From contig PCBP01000054.1 in assembly GCA_002730985.1 (NCBI GenBank), forward strand, positions 1 through 26,097: 26,097 nucleotides of DNA. Direction: 5' to 3'. The first letter of the stretch is position 1, and each line of letters starts with the position of its first letter. Shown here in pieces: positions 18,811 through 25,598 of this stretch. The position numbers and the translations under genes are program-made. Below the pieces are notes generated by a model. That model was given only the letters and a program-made list of their open reading frames with translations, was not told where the DNA came from and made no database searches. The stretch is from Flavobacteriales bacterium (lineage in GTDB: Bacteria > Bacteroidota > Bacteroidia > Flavobacteriales > BACL11).

Positions 18811-19161
18811 ATGAAAAATTTACCTTTAATTTTATTGTGTGTAGTAGCATTCTTTTTTATAAAGAAAAGGTTTTTTGACAATACAGATTATAGAAATATG
18901 CTGTCTAATGGAGGTATAATTATTGATGTTCGTTCAGAAGGAGAATTTTATTCAGGGCATATTGAGAACTCTTTAAATATTCCATTAGGAGATTTAGCCT
19001 CAAAACTTGATCAGTTTGAGGATAAAGATCAGCCTATTATTACCTGCTGCGCTTCAGGAATGAGAAGCGCAGGAGCTGCAAAAATATTATCGGCTAAGGG
19101 GTATACAAATGTTGTAAATGGAGGAGGATGGTCAAGCCTCGATCGTAAGATAAAAAACTAA
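18811..19161 (+). CDS. Membrane-anchored rhodanese domain protein
   Basis: The 116-residue protein has one N-terminal membrane segment (about 4-18, followed by KKR) and a single rhodanese domain. The active-site loop is C80-A-S-G-M-R85, with a second cysteine at 79. The IDVRSEGEFYSGHIENSLNI stretch is the typical substrate-domain entry. Single-domain rhodaneses transfer sulfur from thiosulfate or persulfide carriers. With the anchor the domain could sit on either face of the inner membrane. The charge pattern (K/R right after the segment) suggests a cytoplasmic domain. It follows the OmpA-like gene after 1 bp. Confidence 0.92.
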   Translation: MKNLPLILLCVVAFFFIKKRFFDNTDYRNMLSNGGIIIDVRSEGEFYSGHIENSLNIPLGDLASKLDQFEDKDQPIITCCASGMRSAGAAKILSAKGYTNVVNGGGWSSLDRKIKN

Positions 19162-19178
19162 TTTTTTAATTAGTTTTT
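19153..19178 (+). terminator. Terminator after the OmpA-rhodanese unit
   Basis: A perfect 11-bp stem (19153-19163 with 19168-19178) around a TTTT loop ends in five T. The left arm overlaps the rhodanese stop codon. The stem is A/T-rich but long, and by symmetry it could also act on minus-strand transcripts. Confidence 0.75.
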
Positions 19179-19190
19179 AGAGTATTTACT

Positions 19191-19886
19191 ATGTCAGTTT
19201 TTCAATTTAAAAAGTTTTCAATTGAACAAAAAAAATCAGCTATGAAAGTTGGTACTGATGGAGTATTATTGGGAAGTTGGGTTTCTTGTAAAGAATCAGA
19301 TTTCATTTTAGATATTGGCTGTGGTATGGGATTAATTTCTTTAATGCTTGCTCAAAGGAGTTTAGCTAGTACTATTGTAGGCATTGAAATTGACACATTA
19401 TCTAGTCAAGAGGCGCAATTAAATATTAGTAATTCTACTTGGAATGAACGTATCAATATTTATAATACGTCGTTACAGGATTTTAATTCTAAGAATAAAT
19501 TTGACCTTATTGTTAGTAATCCCCCATTTTTCCCCTCGGTTAAGTTAGATCAACCTAGAGATATTGCTAGACATAGTAATAAATTGTCATTTGAAGAATT
19601 ACTTAAATACACATCCATTCTTTTATCAGAAAAAGGTATTTTTTCTACAATAATACCAGTTGATTATGAAGACTGTTTTTTTCAAATAGCTAAGAAATAC
19701 GGATTTTTTTGTAATAGAGCTTGCTATATAAAGGGCAATGAAATGGTCAAGATAAAGAGGCTTATGTTAGAGTTCTCATTTACTAATTCTCAGATTAAGA
19801 AAGAGCATCTAACTATTGAAAAATCAAGACACAATTATACGGATAGATATATTGCATTATGTAAGGATTTTTATCTAAGTATGTAG
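19191..19886 (+). CDS. trmN6: tRNA1(Val) adenine-37 N6-methyltransferase
   Basis: This 231-residue protein is a class I SAM-dependent methyltransferase of the TrmN6 (YfiC) family. The SAM loop DIGCGMG is at 41-47, the acidic residue region EID at about 66-68, and the catalytic NPPF motif at 110-113, typical of N6-adenine methylation. The N-terminal FSIEQ...MKVGTDGVLLGSW segment is a family hallmark. It modifies A37 next to the anticodon of tRNA1(Val). The gene begins 13 bp after the terminator and ends directly beside a decayed gene fragment. Confidence 0.93.
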   Translation: MSVFQFKKFSIEQKKSAMKVGTDGVLLGSWVSCKESDFILDIGCGMGLISLMLAQRSLASTIVGIEIDTLSSQEAQLNISNSTWNERINIYNTSLQDFNSKNKFDLIVSNPPFFPSVKLDQPRDIARHSNKLSFEELLKYTSILLSEKGIFSTIIPVDYEDCFFQIAKKYGFFCNRACYIKGNEMVKIKRLMLEFSFTNSQIKKEHLTIEKSRHNYTDRYIALCKDFYLSM

Positions 19887-20019
19887 AAATATACAATACT
19901 TATTTTAGAACTTAGCGCCTAGATAAATGTGCAATTGATGAAACACCTATCAAAAAAGTGCCGCTTTTTACTAACTCATCTGCCACCCCGACTTCTTTAT
20001 AGCTTAATGCCCTACTCAT
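19887..20019 (-). pseudogene. Decayed 3' copy of the outer-membrane barrel gene at 20794-21468
   Basis: On the minus strand this stretch is about 85% identical (by eye over about 98 bp) to the 3' end of the barrel gene plus its downstream flank. It reads in frame as a 35-residue remnant ending in SGTFLIGVSSIAHLSRR and a stop; the intact gene ends SGTFALGVSLIVHLSSY. Upstream codons have no homology to the barrel protein. The similarity begins right after the trmN6 stop codon. A tandem duplication followed by loss, or recombination around the lipoprotein gene, would explain it. It is not expected to make a functional product. Confidence 0.85.
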
Positions 20020-20073
20020 TACTAATTTTTTACTTGATGTGTGATATTAGCTTACATATGTTAATAATTTAAC

Positions 20074-20081
20074 TATTTTTG
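20074..20081 (+). promoter_or_regulatory. Putative -7 box before the lipoprotein gene
   Basis: TATTTTTG matches TAnnTTTG and lies 15 bp before the ATG at 20097, giving a very short leader. No well-spaced -33 TTG is visible. Confidence 0.4.
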
Positions 20082-20096
20082 TATAAATCATAAATC

Positions 20097-20615
20097 ATGA
20101 AAAAGATAATTTATTTAGTATTGGCAGTATCATTTATATTTACTGCATGTAAAAAAGAAGAAGGGTGTACTGATCAGATTGCTACAAATTACAATGGAGA
20201 TGCAGAAGATGATGATGGGTCATGTATTTTTGGAATTGTCGGAGTTTGGACTCCTTATGAAATGACTGTCGAAGCTAATGTAATAGTTACAATAGCAGGG
20301 GCAACTATTCAATCTTTTGACACAAGTTATACTCAGACAGCATTAGAAGCAGGAATAGAAGGGAATATTGAGTTTACAAATTCTGGAACAATTATAACAA
20401 CAAATGAAATGGGAGCATTAGAAACAGACAATTACACTACCTCTGGAAATACTGTAACTATAACAAATAGTGATGATGGCGAAACAGATGTTGCAACATA
20501 TACTGTTACAAAAACAAATCTTTCATTTACAATTTCTGATACTGATATAGAAAATGAGATGGGGATGACTACCACTTCTACTTATGATATGACAATTAAT
20601 TCTACTAGACAATAA
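20097..20615 (+). CDS. Small lipoprotein with lipocalin-like beta domain
   Basis: The 172-residue protein has a lipoprotein signal with the lipid-modified cysteine at C18 (ends FTAC). A short GCTD..ATNYN..A.DDDGSC module (about 23-43) follows, a Bacteroidetes unit often seen in surface proteins. The rest is T-rich beta sequence with a GVWTPYEM entry, like the lipocalin-like lipoproteins of this phylum. It probably sits on the outer membrane. It lies between the barrel gene and a broken copy of it, so it may have arrived or been duplicated together with them. No substrate can be inferred. Confidence 0.75.
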   Translation: MKKIIYLVLAVSFIFTACKKEEGCTDQIATNYNGDAEDDDGSCIFGIVGVWTPYEMTVEANVIVTIAGATIQSFDTSYTQTALEAGIEGNIEFTNSGTIITTNEMGALETDNYTTSGNTVTITNSDDGETDVATYTVTKTNLSFTISDTDIENEMGMTTTSTYDMTINSTRQ

Positions 20616-20652
20616 AGATTGACACTGTATCTATTTTAGAAATAAATGCAGA

Positions 20653-20735
20653 CTCCTTTAGAGCTATACAAACTAGAACTCTTGATTAAGAGAACACCTA
20701 TGAGCATGATTAATCAAACTCTATAGCTTAAGGAG
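20653..20735. other. Nested inverted repeats in the lipoprotein/barrel gap
   Basis: Three perfectly paired arms nest in order: 20653-20658 with 20730-20735 (6 bp), 20662-20668 with 20722-20728 (7 bp) and 20682-20689 with 20710-20717 (8 bp). The inner left arm can instead form a local hairpin (CTCTT, 20679-20683, with AAGAG, 20688-20692). No T-run follows. It lies in the 178-bp gap between convergent genes and holds no gene. It may be a structured RNA, a processing site or the remnant of a small mobile repeat. Confidence 0.45.
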
Positions 20736-20793
20736 GAACATGGTCTTTAGTTGGAGGTCAGTTAACAGAAACATACAATACTTATTTTAAAAC

Positions 20794-21468
20794 TTAGTAG
20801 CTAGATAAATGTACAATTAATGAAACTCCTAGCGCAAAAGTACCGCTTTTTACTACCTCATCTACTGCATAGCCATTGCTATTATAACCTCCATCTTTTG
20901 TTGTTTGAGTAGTAAGGCTGTATGATAATGTTGGATTTAATGATACATAATCATTTAATGAAATTGCGTAACCAGCACCAATAGCCATTGCAGATCTTTT
21001 TGGGAATTTATCATCATCATAAGACCCATCACTATCATCCATAGAGATAGTTGCGATTCCATAAGAGAATGAGCTCCATAATCCAGTCTCTCCAAAATAA
21101 TACCTTATTCCTGGCATAATGATTAACTCATTCTCACTGTAATCATAATCTATTGCTCCCAAATTTTCATATTCAGAGCTGTAATCAGTAATTGATGAAT
21201 TTGATCGATATTCTAATCCTAATCCAATTGCTAGCCCATCAATAATAAAATATCCACCCCCAAAAGATAAATTAAATTCATTTTGCCCTAATTTGTCATA
21301 AACATCTTCAAATTCAGCATTGCCCATGCCTTCCATTGAGCTTACACTTTGTGATTTGAATCCATTGCCACCCATCTCAAGTAAAAATGTTCCTTGCTCG
21401 AATTCTACTTGAGCAATAGTATGGATGCTAAATATTGCACTTATTGTAAATAATAGTATTTTTTTCAT
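20794..21468 (-). CDS. Outer-membrane beta-barrel protein
   Basis: The 224-residue protein starts with a signal peptide (MKKILLFTISAIFSIHTIAQ, cleaved near residue 20) and continues as alternating hydrophobic/polar strands with GGGYFII, GLGLEYRS and IMPGIRYYF segments, ending in ALGVSLIVHLSSY. This is the pattern of small OmpW/porin-like barrels of Bacteroidetes. I chose the ATG at 21468, since it begins the signal peptide and a TATATTTG box lies just upstream at 21495-21502. Its 3' end is repeated as a fragment at 19887-20019. The function may be transport or structural. Confidence 0.8.
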   Translation of the reverse strand: MKKILLFTISAIFSIHTIAQVEFEQGTFLLEMGGNGFKSQSVSSMEGMGNAEFEDVYDKLGQNEFNLSFGGGYFIIDGLAIGLGLEYRSNSSITDYSSEYENLGAIDYDYSENELIIMPGIRYYFGETGLWSSFSYGIATISMDDSDGSYDDDKFPKRSAMAIGAGYAISLNDYVSLNPTLSYSLTTQTTKDGGYNSNGYAVDEVVKSGTFALGVSLIVHLSSY

Positions 21469-21494
21469 AGGGATTTTAATTTTTTGGTTATTCA

Positions 21495-21502
21495 CAAATA
21501 TA
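21495..21502 (-). promoter_or_regulatory. Putative -7 box before the barrel gene
   Basis: The minus strand reads TATATTTG, matching TAnnTTTG, 26 bp before the ATG at 21468. No well-spaced -33 TTG is visible. Confidence 0.45.
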
Positions 21503-21572
21503 TCACAATTAAATAAATTTACATTATTTAATAACAATAAAGAAATTACTGTATATAAGTTATATAAAAAAA

Positions 21573-21599
21573 TGCGGTGAGGAAGGGATTCGAACCTTT
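21573..21599 (-). other. attL: 3' fragment of a tRNA-Ser gene
   Basis: On the minus strand this is a T-loop TTCGAAT (21594-21588), the T-stem 3' strand, the acceptor strand CCTCACC (21582-21576), a G discriminator and CA. The G discriminator and the CCTCACC acceptor fit tRNA-Ser. The T-stem has one A-C mismatch at 21597, and no D-arm or anticodon arm follows to the right. It is therefore not an intact tRNA but the remnant left by integration into its 3' end. The core shared with the tRNA is probably 21573-21596. Confidence 0.75.
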
Positions 21600-21702
21600 C
21601 TTTTCTTAGTTTATCTAATTTGCTTTTTATTTAGAGATAAGCTTAATATTCAGATATAAAATAAATTAAATAAAGAAAAGCTGAGTAAAGATAGATTAAA
21701 AT

Positions 21703-21726
21703 AAACCGACAACAAAACCGACAACA
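21703..21726 (+). repeat. 12-bp perfect tandem repeat upstream of int
   Basis: AAACCGACAACA occurs twice without a gap (21703-21714, 21715-21726), about 30 bp before the integrase gene. Spacing of 12 bp is near one helical turn. It is a plausible arm-type site for the integrase or an operator. Confidence 0.7.
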
Positions 21727-21739
21727 ATAAATATTTGTT

Positions 21740-21747
21740 TAGTTTTG
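21740..21747 (+). promoter_or_regulatory. Putative -7 box of int
   Basis: TAGTTTTG matches TAnnTTTG only 7 bp before the ATG at 21755, so the transcript would be nearly leaderless. The tandem repeat at 21703-21726 covers the expected -33 region, where a protein bound to it could block or help RNA polymerase. Confidence 0.4.
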
Positions 21748-21754
21748 TAGGGTA

Positions 21755-23059
21755 ATGAATTGCAACTTTAATCTTAGAAACCATAAACTTGATAAAGAAA
21801 CCTCTATACACCTTGTAATTAGGTGGGATGGTTTAAGATTAGTATATCCTACAGACCTTAAGATAAAACCTAAGTTTTGGCAAAATGATAAAAAAAGAAA
21901 GAATTATCAAAGAGCAAAAAGAAATAGTCAATTCCCACAGCACCCTGAATTTAATACTCGCTTAGACTATATTATATCTGAAGCAAATAATGTATTCAGA
22001 AAATTTCAAAATGATAACCAACACCAAAAACCTTCAAAAGAGCAGTTAAAGGAATTATTAGATGAGGTGTTTAATCCAAAGTATAATTTATCGGAAAAAC
22101 AGTTGATAGGTTTTATTGAACAGTTTATAATCAATTCAAAAACTAGAATAAATCCAAGAACAGGAAAACCAATTTCAGAGGGTACAATTAAAAGCTATAG
22201 AAATGTATGTGATAGATTAATTGAATATGCAAGAGTTAAGAAAAAGAGAGTTGATTTTGATACAATTACAATAGATTTTTATGATGATTTTAAGCGTTTT
22301 ATGATTACAGAAAAAAACTATGCAGTCAACACTATAGGAAGGTATTTTAACACTTTAATTACTATTATGAATGAAGCCACTGAAAGAGGGTTAAATTCAA
22401 ATTTCTTGTATAAGAGCAAGAGATTTATAGTTGATAAAGAAGAAACAGAAAATATCTTTCTAAATGACAATGAATTAGTTGAAATATATGAACTAGACTT
22501 ATCAGATTTGCCTAAACTTGACAATGCTAGAGACCTTTTTCTAATTGGGTGTTATACAGGTCTTAGGTTCTCAGATTATCAAGAGTTAGATTTAAAAAAA
22601 CTAACTAAAGAAAATACTTTAGAGGTTAGGCAAAAGAAAACACAAAAAAGGTTGACAATTCCATTTTATCACCCGATAGTTCTAGCAATTAAAGAGAAAT
22701 ATAATGGGAAAACTCATAATTCGTTACCTAGACCAATTTCAAATCAAAAGTTAAATAAATACATCAAAGAAGTTGGCTCAATGGTAAGTTCATTAAATAA
22801 TAAGGTAGATAAAAATATGACAATAGGGGGTGTTAAAGTGATTTTACAAAAGCCTAAGTATAGTTTTATAACTACACACACAGCAAGAAGAAGCTTTGCT
22901 TCAAATTTAGTATTAAAAGGGAAAAATATATTTGATATAATGGAAGCGACAGGGCATCAGTCTGAAAAAGCTTTTAGGAATTATGTAAAAATCGAAGCAA
23001 GAGATAAGGTACAAAGAATTTTAAAGCTATATGATAATGTTAAATTAAAGAAAGCTTAA
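21755..23059 (+). CDS. int: Tyrosine integrase (Bacteroidetes type)
   Basis: This 434-residue site-specific recombinase has an N-terminal arm-binding domain (about 1-60), a SAM-like core-binding domain (about 115-215) and a C-terminal catalytic domain. Catalytic residues are visible: R271 (TGLRFSD), H375 and R378 (THTARRS), H401 (TGHQ) and the nucleophile Y410 (NYVK). It should recombine the element with the 3' end of tRNA-Ser, and its own attL lies 155 bp upstream. The start follows directly after the promoter box. The gene is complete, so the element may still move. Confidence 0.95.
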   Translation: MNCNFNLRNHKLDKETSIHLVIRWDGLRLVYPTDLKIKPKFWQNDKKRKNYQRAKRNSQFPQHPEFNTRLDYIISEANNVFRKFQNDNQHQKPSKEQLKELLDEVFNPKYNLSEKQLIGFIEQFIINSKTRINPRTGKPISEGTIKSYRNVCDRLIEYARVKKKRVDFDTITIDFYDDFKRFMITEKNYAVNTIGRYFNTLITIMNEATERGLNSNFLYKSKRFIVDKEETENIFLNDNELVEIYELDLSDLPKLDNARDLFLIGCYTGLRFSDYQELDLKKLTKENTLEVRQKKTQKRLTIPFYHPIVLAIKEKYNGKTHNSLPRPISNQKLNKYIKEVGSMVSSLNNKVDKNMTIGGVKVILQKPKYSFITTHTARRSFASNLVLKGKNIFDIMEATGHQSEKAFRNYVKIEARDKVQRILKLYDNVKLKKA

Positions 23060-23081
23060 TAATCTATTAATTACAATAACT

Positions 23082-23759
23082 ATGCTAACAAAAGAAGAAA
23101 CTAAAAAAATAACAAGTCTATTAAAGCAAATAGCGTTGTTTGTAGATTTTGAACAGAATACATCACTAACCTTTGATAGAGATGTGAATACTTTGTTAGA
23201 GACTTTCTTAGATTTAGAAAATGAGATTACTGCCTTAAAATTATTAATTAATGGATTAAACGCTATGCTATTGCGACCAATAGAGAAAGAAATTGATTTT
23301 GAAGTATATATACGCCAAGACTATTGGAAAGATGACCCTGATCGTATATTATTTTTAATAGAGAAAAGAAAAGAGTTTGTTGATGCAAATTTACTTAAGC
23401 TCAATAATATTCTTGAGAAAAAATTGATTTTGAATAATGATGTTAACTCAAAAGATGATGTCTTAAGCCCCGATTTAAATACATTGCAAAATAGAACAAA
23501 AATATTATTACTTCAAGAGTTGGGTGTTTTAGATTTTTTAAAAAAGAAAGTACCATTTAAGAACAGTACTAATTTAGCGAAACTAATTGCTGAATTAATA
23601 AGTGGAAAGAATGATGATATAAATTCGGTATATGAATCGATAAGAACTGATTTATCATATGTTACTCATAAAAATCAGTCTAAATCACCTTATACAAAGC
23701 CCCAAATAAAGAAAGTAAATTCAACTTTAGCATCATTTTCCTTGCCTCTAATTAAGTAA
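23082..23759 (+). CDS. Unknown element protein downstream of int
   Basis: The 225-residue protein is mostly alpha-helical and rich in L, K, D and N, with no signal peptide or membrane segment. The last third (about 140-205) contains ILLLQELGVLDFL followed by ...LAKLIAELISGKNDDINSVYES, which resembles the C-terminal end of proteins found next to integrases in Bacteroidetes elements. I recognise no catalytic motif. It starts 22 bp after int, so the two may be co-transcribed. A role in regulating or assisting excision is an inference from position only. A 6-bp hairpin follows its stop. Confidence 0.75.
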   Translation: MLTKEETKKITSLLKQIALFVDFEQNTSLTFDRDVNTLLETFLDLENEITALKLLINGLNAMLLRPIEKEIDFEVYIRQDYWKDDPDRILFLIEKRKEFVDANLLKLNNILEKKLILNNDVNSKDDVLSPDLNTLQNRTKILLLQELGVLDFLKKKVPFKNSTNLAKLIAELISGKNDDINSVYESIRTDLSYVTHKNQSKSPYTKPQIKKVNSTLASFSLPLIK

Positions 23760-23760
23760 T

Positions 23761-23780
23761 CCTTATCTGATTTTATAAGG
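23761..23780 (+). terminator. Weak hairpin after the 225-residue gene
   Basis: CCTTAT at 23761-23766 pairs with ATAAGG at 23775-23780 around an 8-nt loop, directly after the stop codon. The T-rich part lies further downstream (23795-23813), so it may be a weak terminator. Confidence 0.35.
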
Positions 23781-23787
23781 TTGCGGA

Positions 23788-23810
23788 TATCCCCTTTTTA
23801 TCCCCTTTTT
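23788..23810 (+). repeat. Overlapping direct repeat TATCCCCTTTTT before the HTH gene
   Basis: TATCCCCTTTTT occurs twice with an 11-bp period (23788-23799 and 23799-23810). The C-runs stand out in an A/T-rich region. They lie about 45 bp before the HTH gene and could be binding sites for that protein or the integrase. Confidence 0.5.
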
Positions 23811-23852
23811 TTTCTCCGTTTCATTGCAGTGTATTAATCAAAAAACATTGTT

Positions 23853-24137
23853 ATGAGCGAATTATCAATTATCAATTTAGAAGATTTAACAAACACTATT
23901 GCTTCTGTCTTAAAAGAGCAACTAGAAGTATTAAATGTTGTAGAGCAAAATAATCAAACTGAATATCTTACAAGAAAAGAAGTTGCTAAACTTTTAGGAA
24001 TTTCATTGCCCACCTTAAGTGATTGGAGTAAAAGAGGAGTTGTGCCATCTTACAGAATACAGTCAAGAGTGAGATATGTTAAAGCAGAAGTACTTGACTG
24101 CCTTGAAAAGGTAAATACTATTAAATATCGTTCATAA
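23853..24137 (+). CDS. Excisionase-like helix-turn-helix protein
   Basis: The 94-residue protein carries a MerR/excisionase-type HTH (HTH_17 class) at about 38-84: EYLTRKEVAKLLGISLPTLSDWSKRG is the helix-turn-helix, followed by the RIQSRVRYVKAEV wing. Small proteins of this class next to an integrase usually act as recombination directionality factors or repressors. The N-terminal 35 residues are acidic and predict a helix. It is placed between the integrase block and the replication block, a position from which it could control both. Nothing shows which role it has. Confidence 0.85.
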   Translation: MSELSIINLEDLTNTIASVLKEQLEVLNVVEQNNQTEYLTRKEVAKLLGISLPTLSDWSKRGVVPSYRIQSRVRYVKAEVLDCLEKVNTIKYRS

Positions 24138-24152
24138 GAAAGTAGCTTTCTT
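24136..24152 (+). terminator. Hairpin at the end of the HTH gene
   Basis: AAGAAAG (24136-24142) and CTTTCTT (24146-24152) form a perfect 7-bp stem with a TAG loop; flanking T and A extend it by one pair. It overlaps the stop codon. No T-run follows, so termination is uncertain. Confidence 0.35.
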
Positions 24153-24269
24153 AAAAGATAATACTTTGGGAATAAATCTAGTAGAATGGTGTAAAAGTAA
24201 GATGATTATGGATAGAGATATGCTAGAACCTTGTTGTATCTAATCAGCAACTAATAAACTTAAGAATAA

Positions 24270-24281
24270 TTGATTAATCAA
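24270..24281. promoter_or_regulatory. 12-bp perfect palindrome before the replication gene
   Basis: TTGATTAATCAA is its own reverse complement and lies 21 bp before the ATG at 24303. Its place fits an operator for the replication gene. It lies in the 165-bp gap after the HTH gene, which otherwise holds nothing I recognise. Confidence 0.45.
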
Positions 24282-24302
24282 GTTTTTTCAAACTTAATAA
24301 CT

Positions 24303-25001
24303 ATGAAGTACACTATATATATAAACCAAAAAGAATTAAGTAAAACAGATTTTGATTTAGTTGATGGGGCAATTCTAGATTATCTTTATTTTATATGTAA
24401 TAGTAAAAATGAGAAAATAGAAGAACAGAGGATTAATGGCTACACTTGGGTAGATTACAATAAGATCCTTACTGATAATCCATTACTTAAAATTAAATCA
24501 AAAGGTGCTTTAAGTAGAAGGGTCAAAAAAATGGAAGAGTCAGGGTTTATCAAATTAAAAGAAAGAAGAAAGAATGGTCATAAACTCAAGTATTTTTCTT
24601 TAACTAAAAAATCTGATAGCCTATTCACTCAAACTCACGACCCTATTCACGAGAATGAAAACCCTATTCATTTAAATTCATACCCTATTGACGAGGATGA
24701 ACCTATAAGTACTATTAAAGATTATACTAATAAAAATAATATTATAAAGATAAAGACAGGGCGCTCTCAATTAAAACCAACTATTGATGATGTTAAATTA
24801 TATTGCCTAGAAAGGAATAATAACATAGATGCAGAAACTTTTTTTGATTTCTATGAAAGTAAAGATTGGTTGGTAGGTAAAAACAAAATGAAGAATTGGA
24901 AGGCTTCTGTAAGAACTTGGGAGAAAAGAGAACATAAAAATAATAACACAACATCACATAGGCATCAGAAAGGTGCAGACTATGGTGATGGTACATTTTA
25001 A
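24303..25001 (+). CDS. Replication initiator (phage replisome-organizer type)
   Basis: I chose the ATG at 24303 (232 residues), since the conserved sequence begins there and the earlier ATG lies before the palindrome. Residues about 15-105 form a winged-helix DNA-binding domain (KSKGALSRRVKKMEESGFIKLK). A linker of about 108-136 contains three PI-containing units of about seven residues (PIHENEN, PIHLNSY, PIDEDE). The C-terminal domain ends with an FYESKDWLVGKNKMKNWKASV motif, seen in phage replication proteins and DnaD-like loaders. It should bind the origin and recruit the helicase loader. The linker DNA carries the repeats at 24619-24701. The next gene, 12 bp on, is the loader. Confidence 0.8.
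   Translation: MKYTIYINQKELSKTDFDLVDGAILDYLYFICNSKNEKIEEQRINGYTWVDYNKILTDNPLLKIKSKGALSRRVKKMEESGFIKLKERRKNGHKLKYFSLTKKSDSLFTQTHDPIHENENPIHLNSYPIDEDEPISTIKDYTNKNNIIKIKTGRSQLKPTIDDVKLYCLERNNNIDAETFFDFYESKDWLVGKNKMKNWKASVRTWEKREHKNNNTTSHRHQKGADYGDGTF
24619..24760. other. Putative replication origin inside the initiator gene
   Basis: The core CCTATTCAC or a close variant begins at 24620, 24642, 24663, 24684 and, shortened, 24702, giving periods of 22, 21, 21 and 18 bp. Right after it comes an almost pure A/T stretch (24705-24760). Iterons followed by an unwinding element within the initiator coding sequence is the arrangement of the lambda origin in gene O. The repeats encode the PI-rich linker, so coding drift could also explain part of the periodicity. 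Confidence 0.65.
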
Positions 25002-25013
25002 ATAAAATAATAA

Positions 25014-25598
25014 ATGAGAACAATTGAAGATACATTTAAAAATGCAGAATACCTGCAGCCAAAAGTTTACAATAGATATAAACTTGGAACAAGAGAAGAA
25101 TTAAAAGAAATGTTTGTCAAAGCATTTAAATATTACGATAAGACTATTGTTGAGTACAAACATCTTCCTGCATATGATGAAATTATTGATTGGATGGTAG
25201 ATACAAAGCGAAAAGGTTTAATTTTAATGGGTGAATGCGGCTTAGGTAAATCTACAATACTTAAGTATGTTATTCCTGCCATATTTCATACAACAAGAAG
25301 TAAAGTACTTAACTGTATTCCTGCAAAAGAATTAGGTCCAATAGACAGAAACGAAAAACCATTCATTGTGATTGATGATTTGGGAACTGAAAGTATAAAA
25401 AATGATTTTGGTACAAGGGTCGATTATGTTGCTGATGCAATATCTTATGCTGAAGATAGTTCAAAGACACTACTGATAAGTACTAATTTAACTCCTAAAG
25501 CACTTGTTAAGTATGATGAAAGAATACTTGATAGACTTAGGAGATGTAAAGTTGTGAAATTTGAAGGAGAAAGCTTAAGAGCCAAGCAGACCTTATGA
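25014..25598 (+). CDS. DnaC/IstB-like helicase loader ATPase
   Basis: The 194-residue AAA+ ATPase has Walker A GECGLGKST at 73-81, Walker B FIVIDDLG at 117-124, a sensor-1 STN at 156-158 and an arginine-finger region near R170-R177 (ERILDRLRR), then ends with FEGESLR. It should load the host replicative helicase onto DNA opened by the initiator, the role of lambda P and DnaC. It is short compared with full DnaC (about 245) but complete in ATPase motifs; the N-terminal extension is helical. It starts 12 bp after the initiator gene. Confidence 0.9.
   Translation: MRTIEDTFKNAEYLQPKVYNRYKLGTREELKEMFVKAFKYYDKTIVEYKHLPAYDEIIDWMVDTKRKGLILMGECGLGKSTILKYVIPAIFHTTRSKVLNCIPAKELGPIDRNEKPFIVIDDLGTESIKNDFGTRVDYVADAISYAEDSSKTLLISTNLTPKALVKYDERILDRLRRCKVVKFEGESLRAKQTL

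Noticed and set aside
21573..21660. An intact tRNA-Ser gene at the left end of the element
   Set aside because: Only the T-loop and acceptor side are present; no anticodon or D-arm sequence fits to the right, and the T-stem carries a mismatch.
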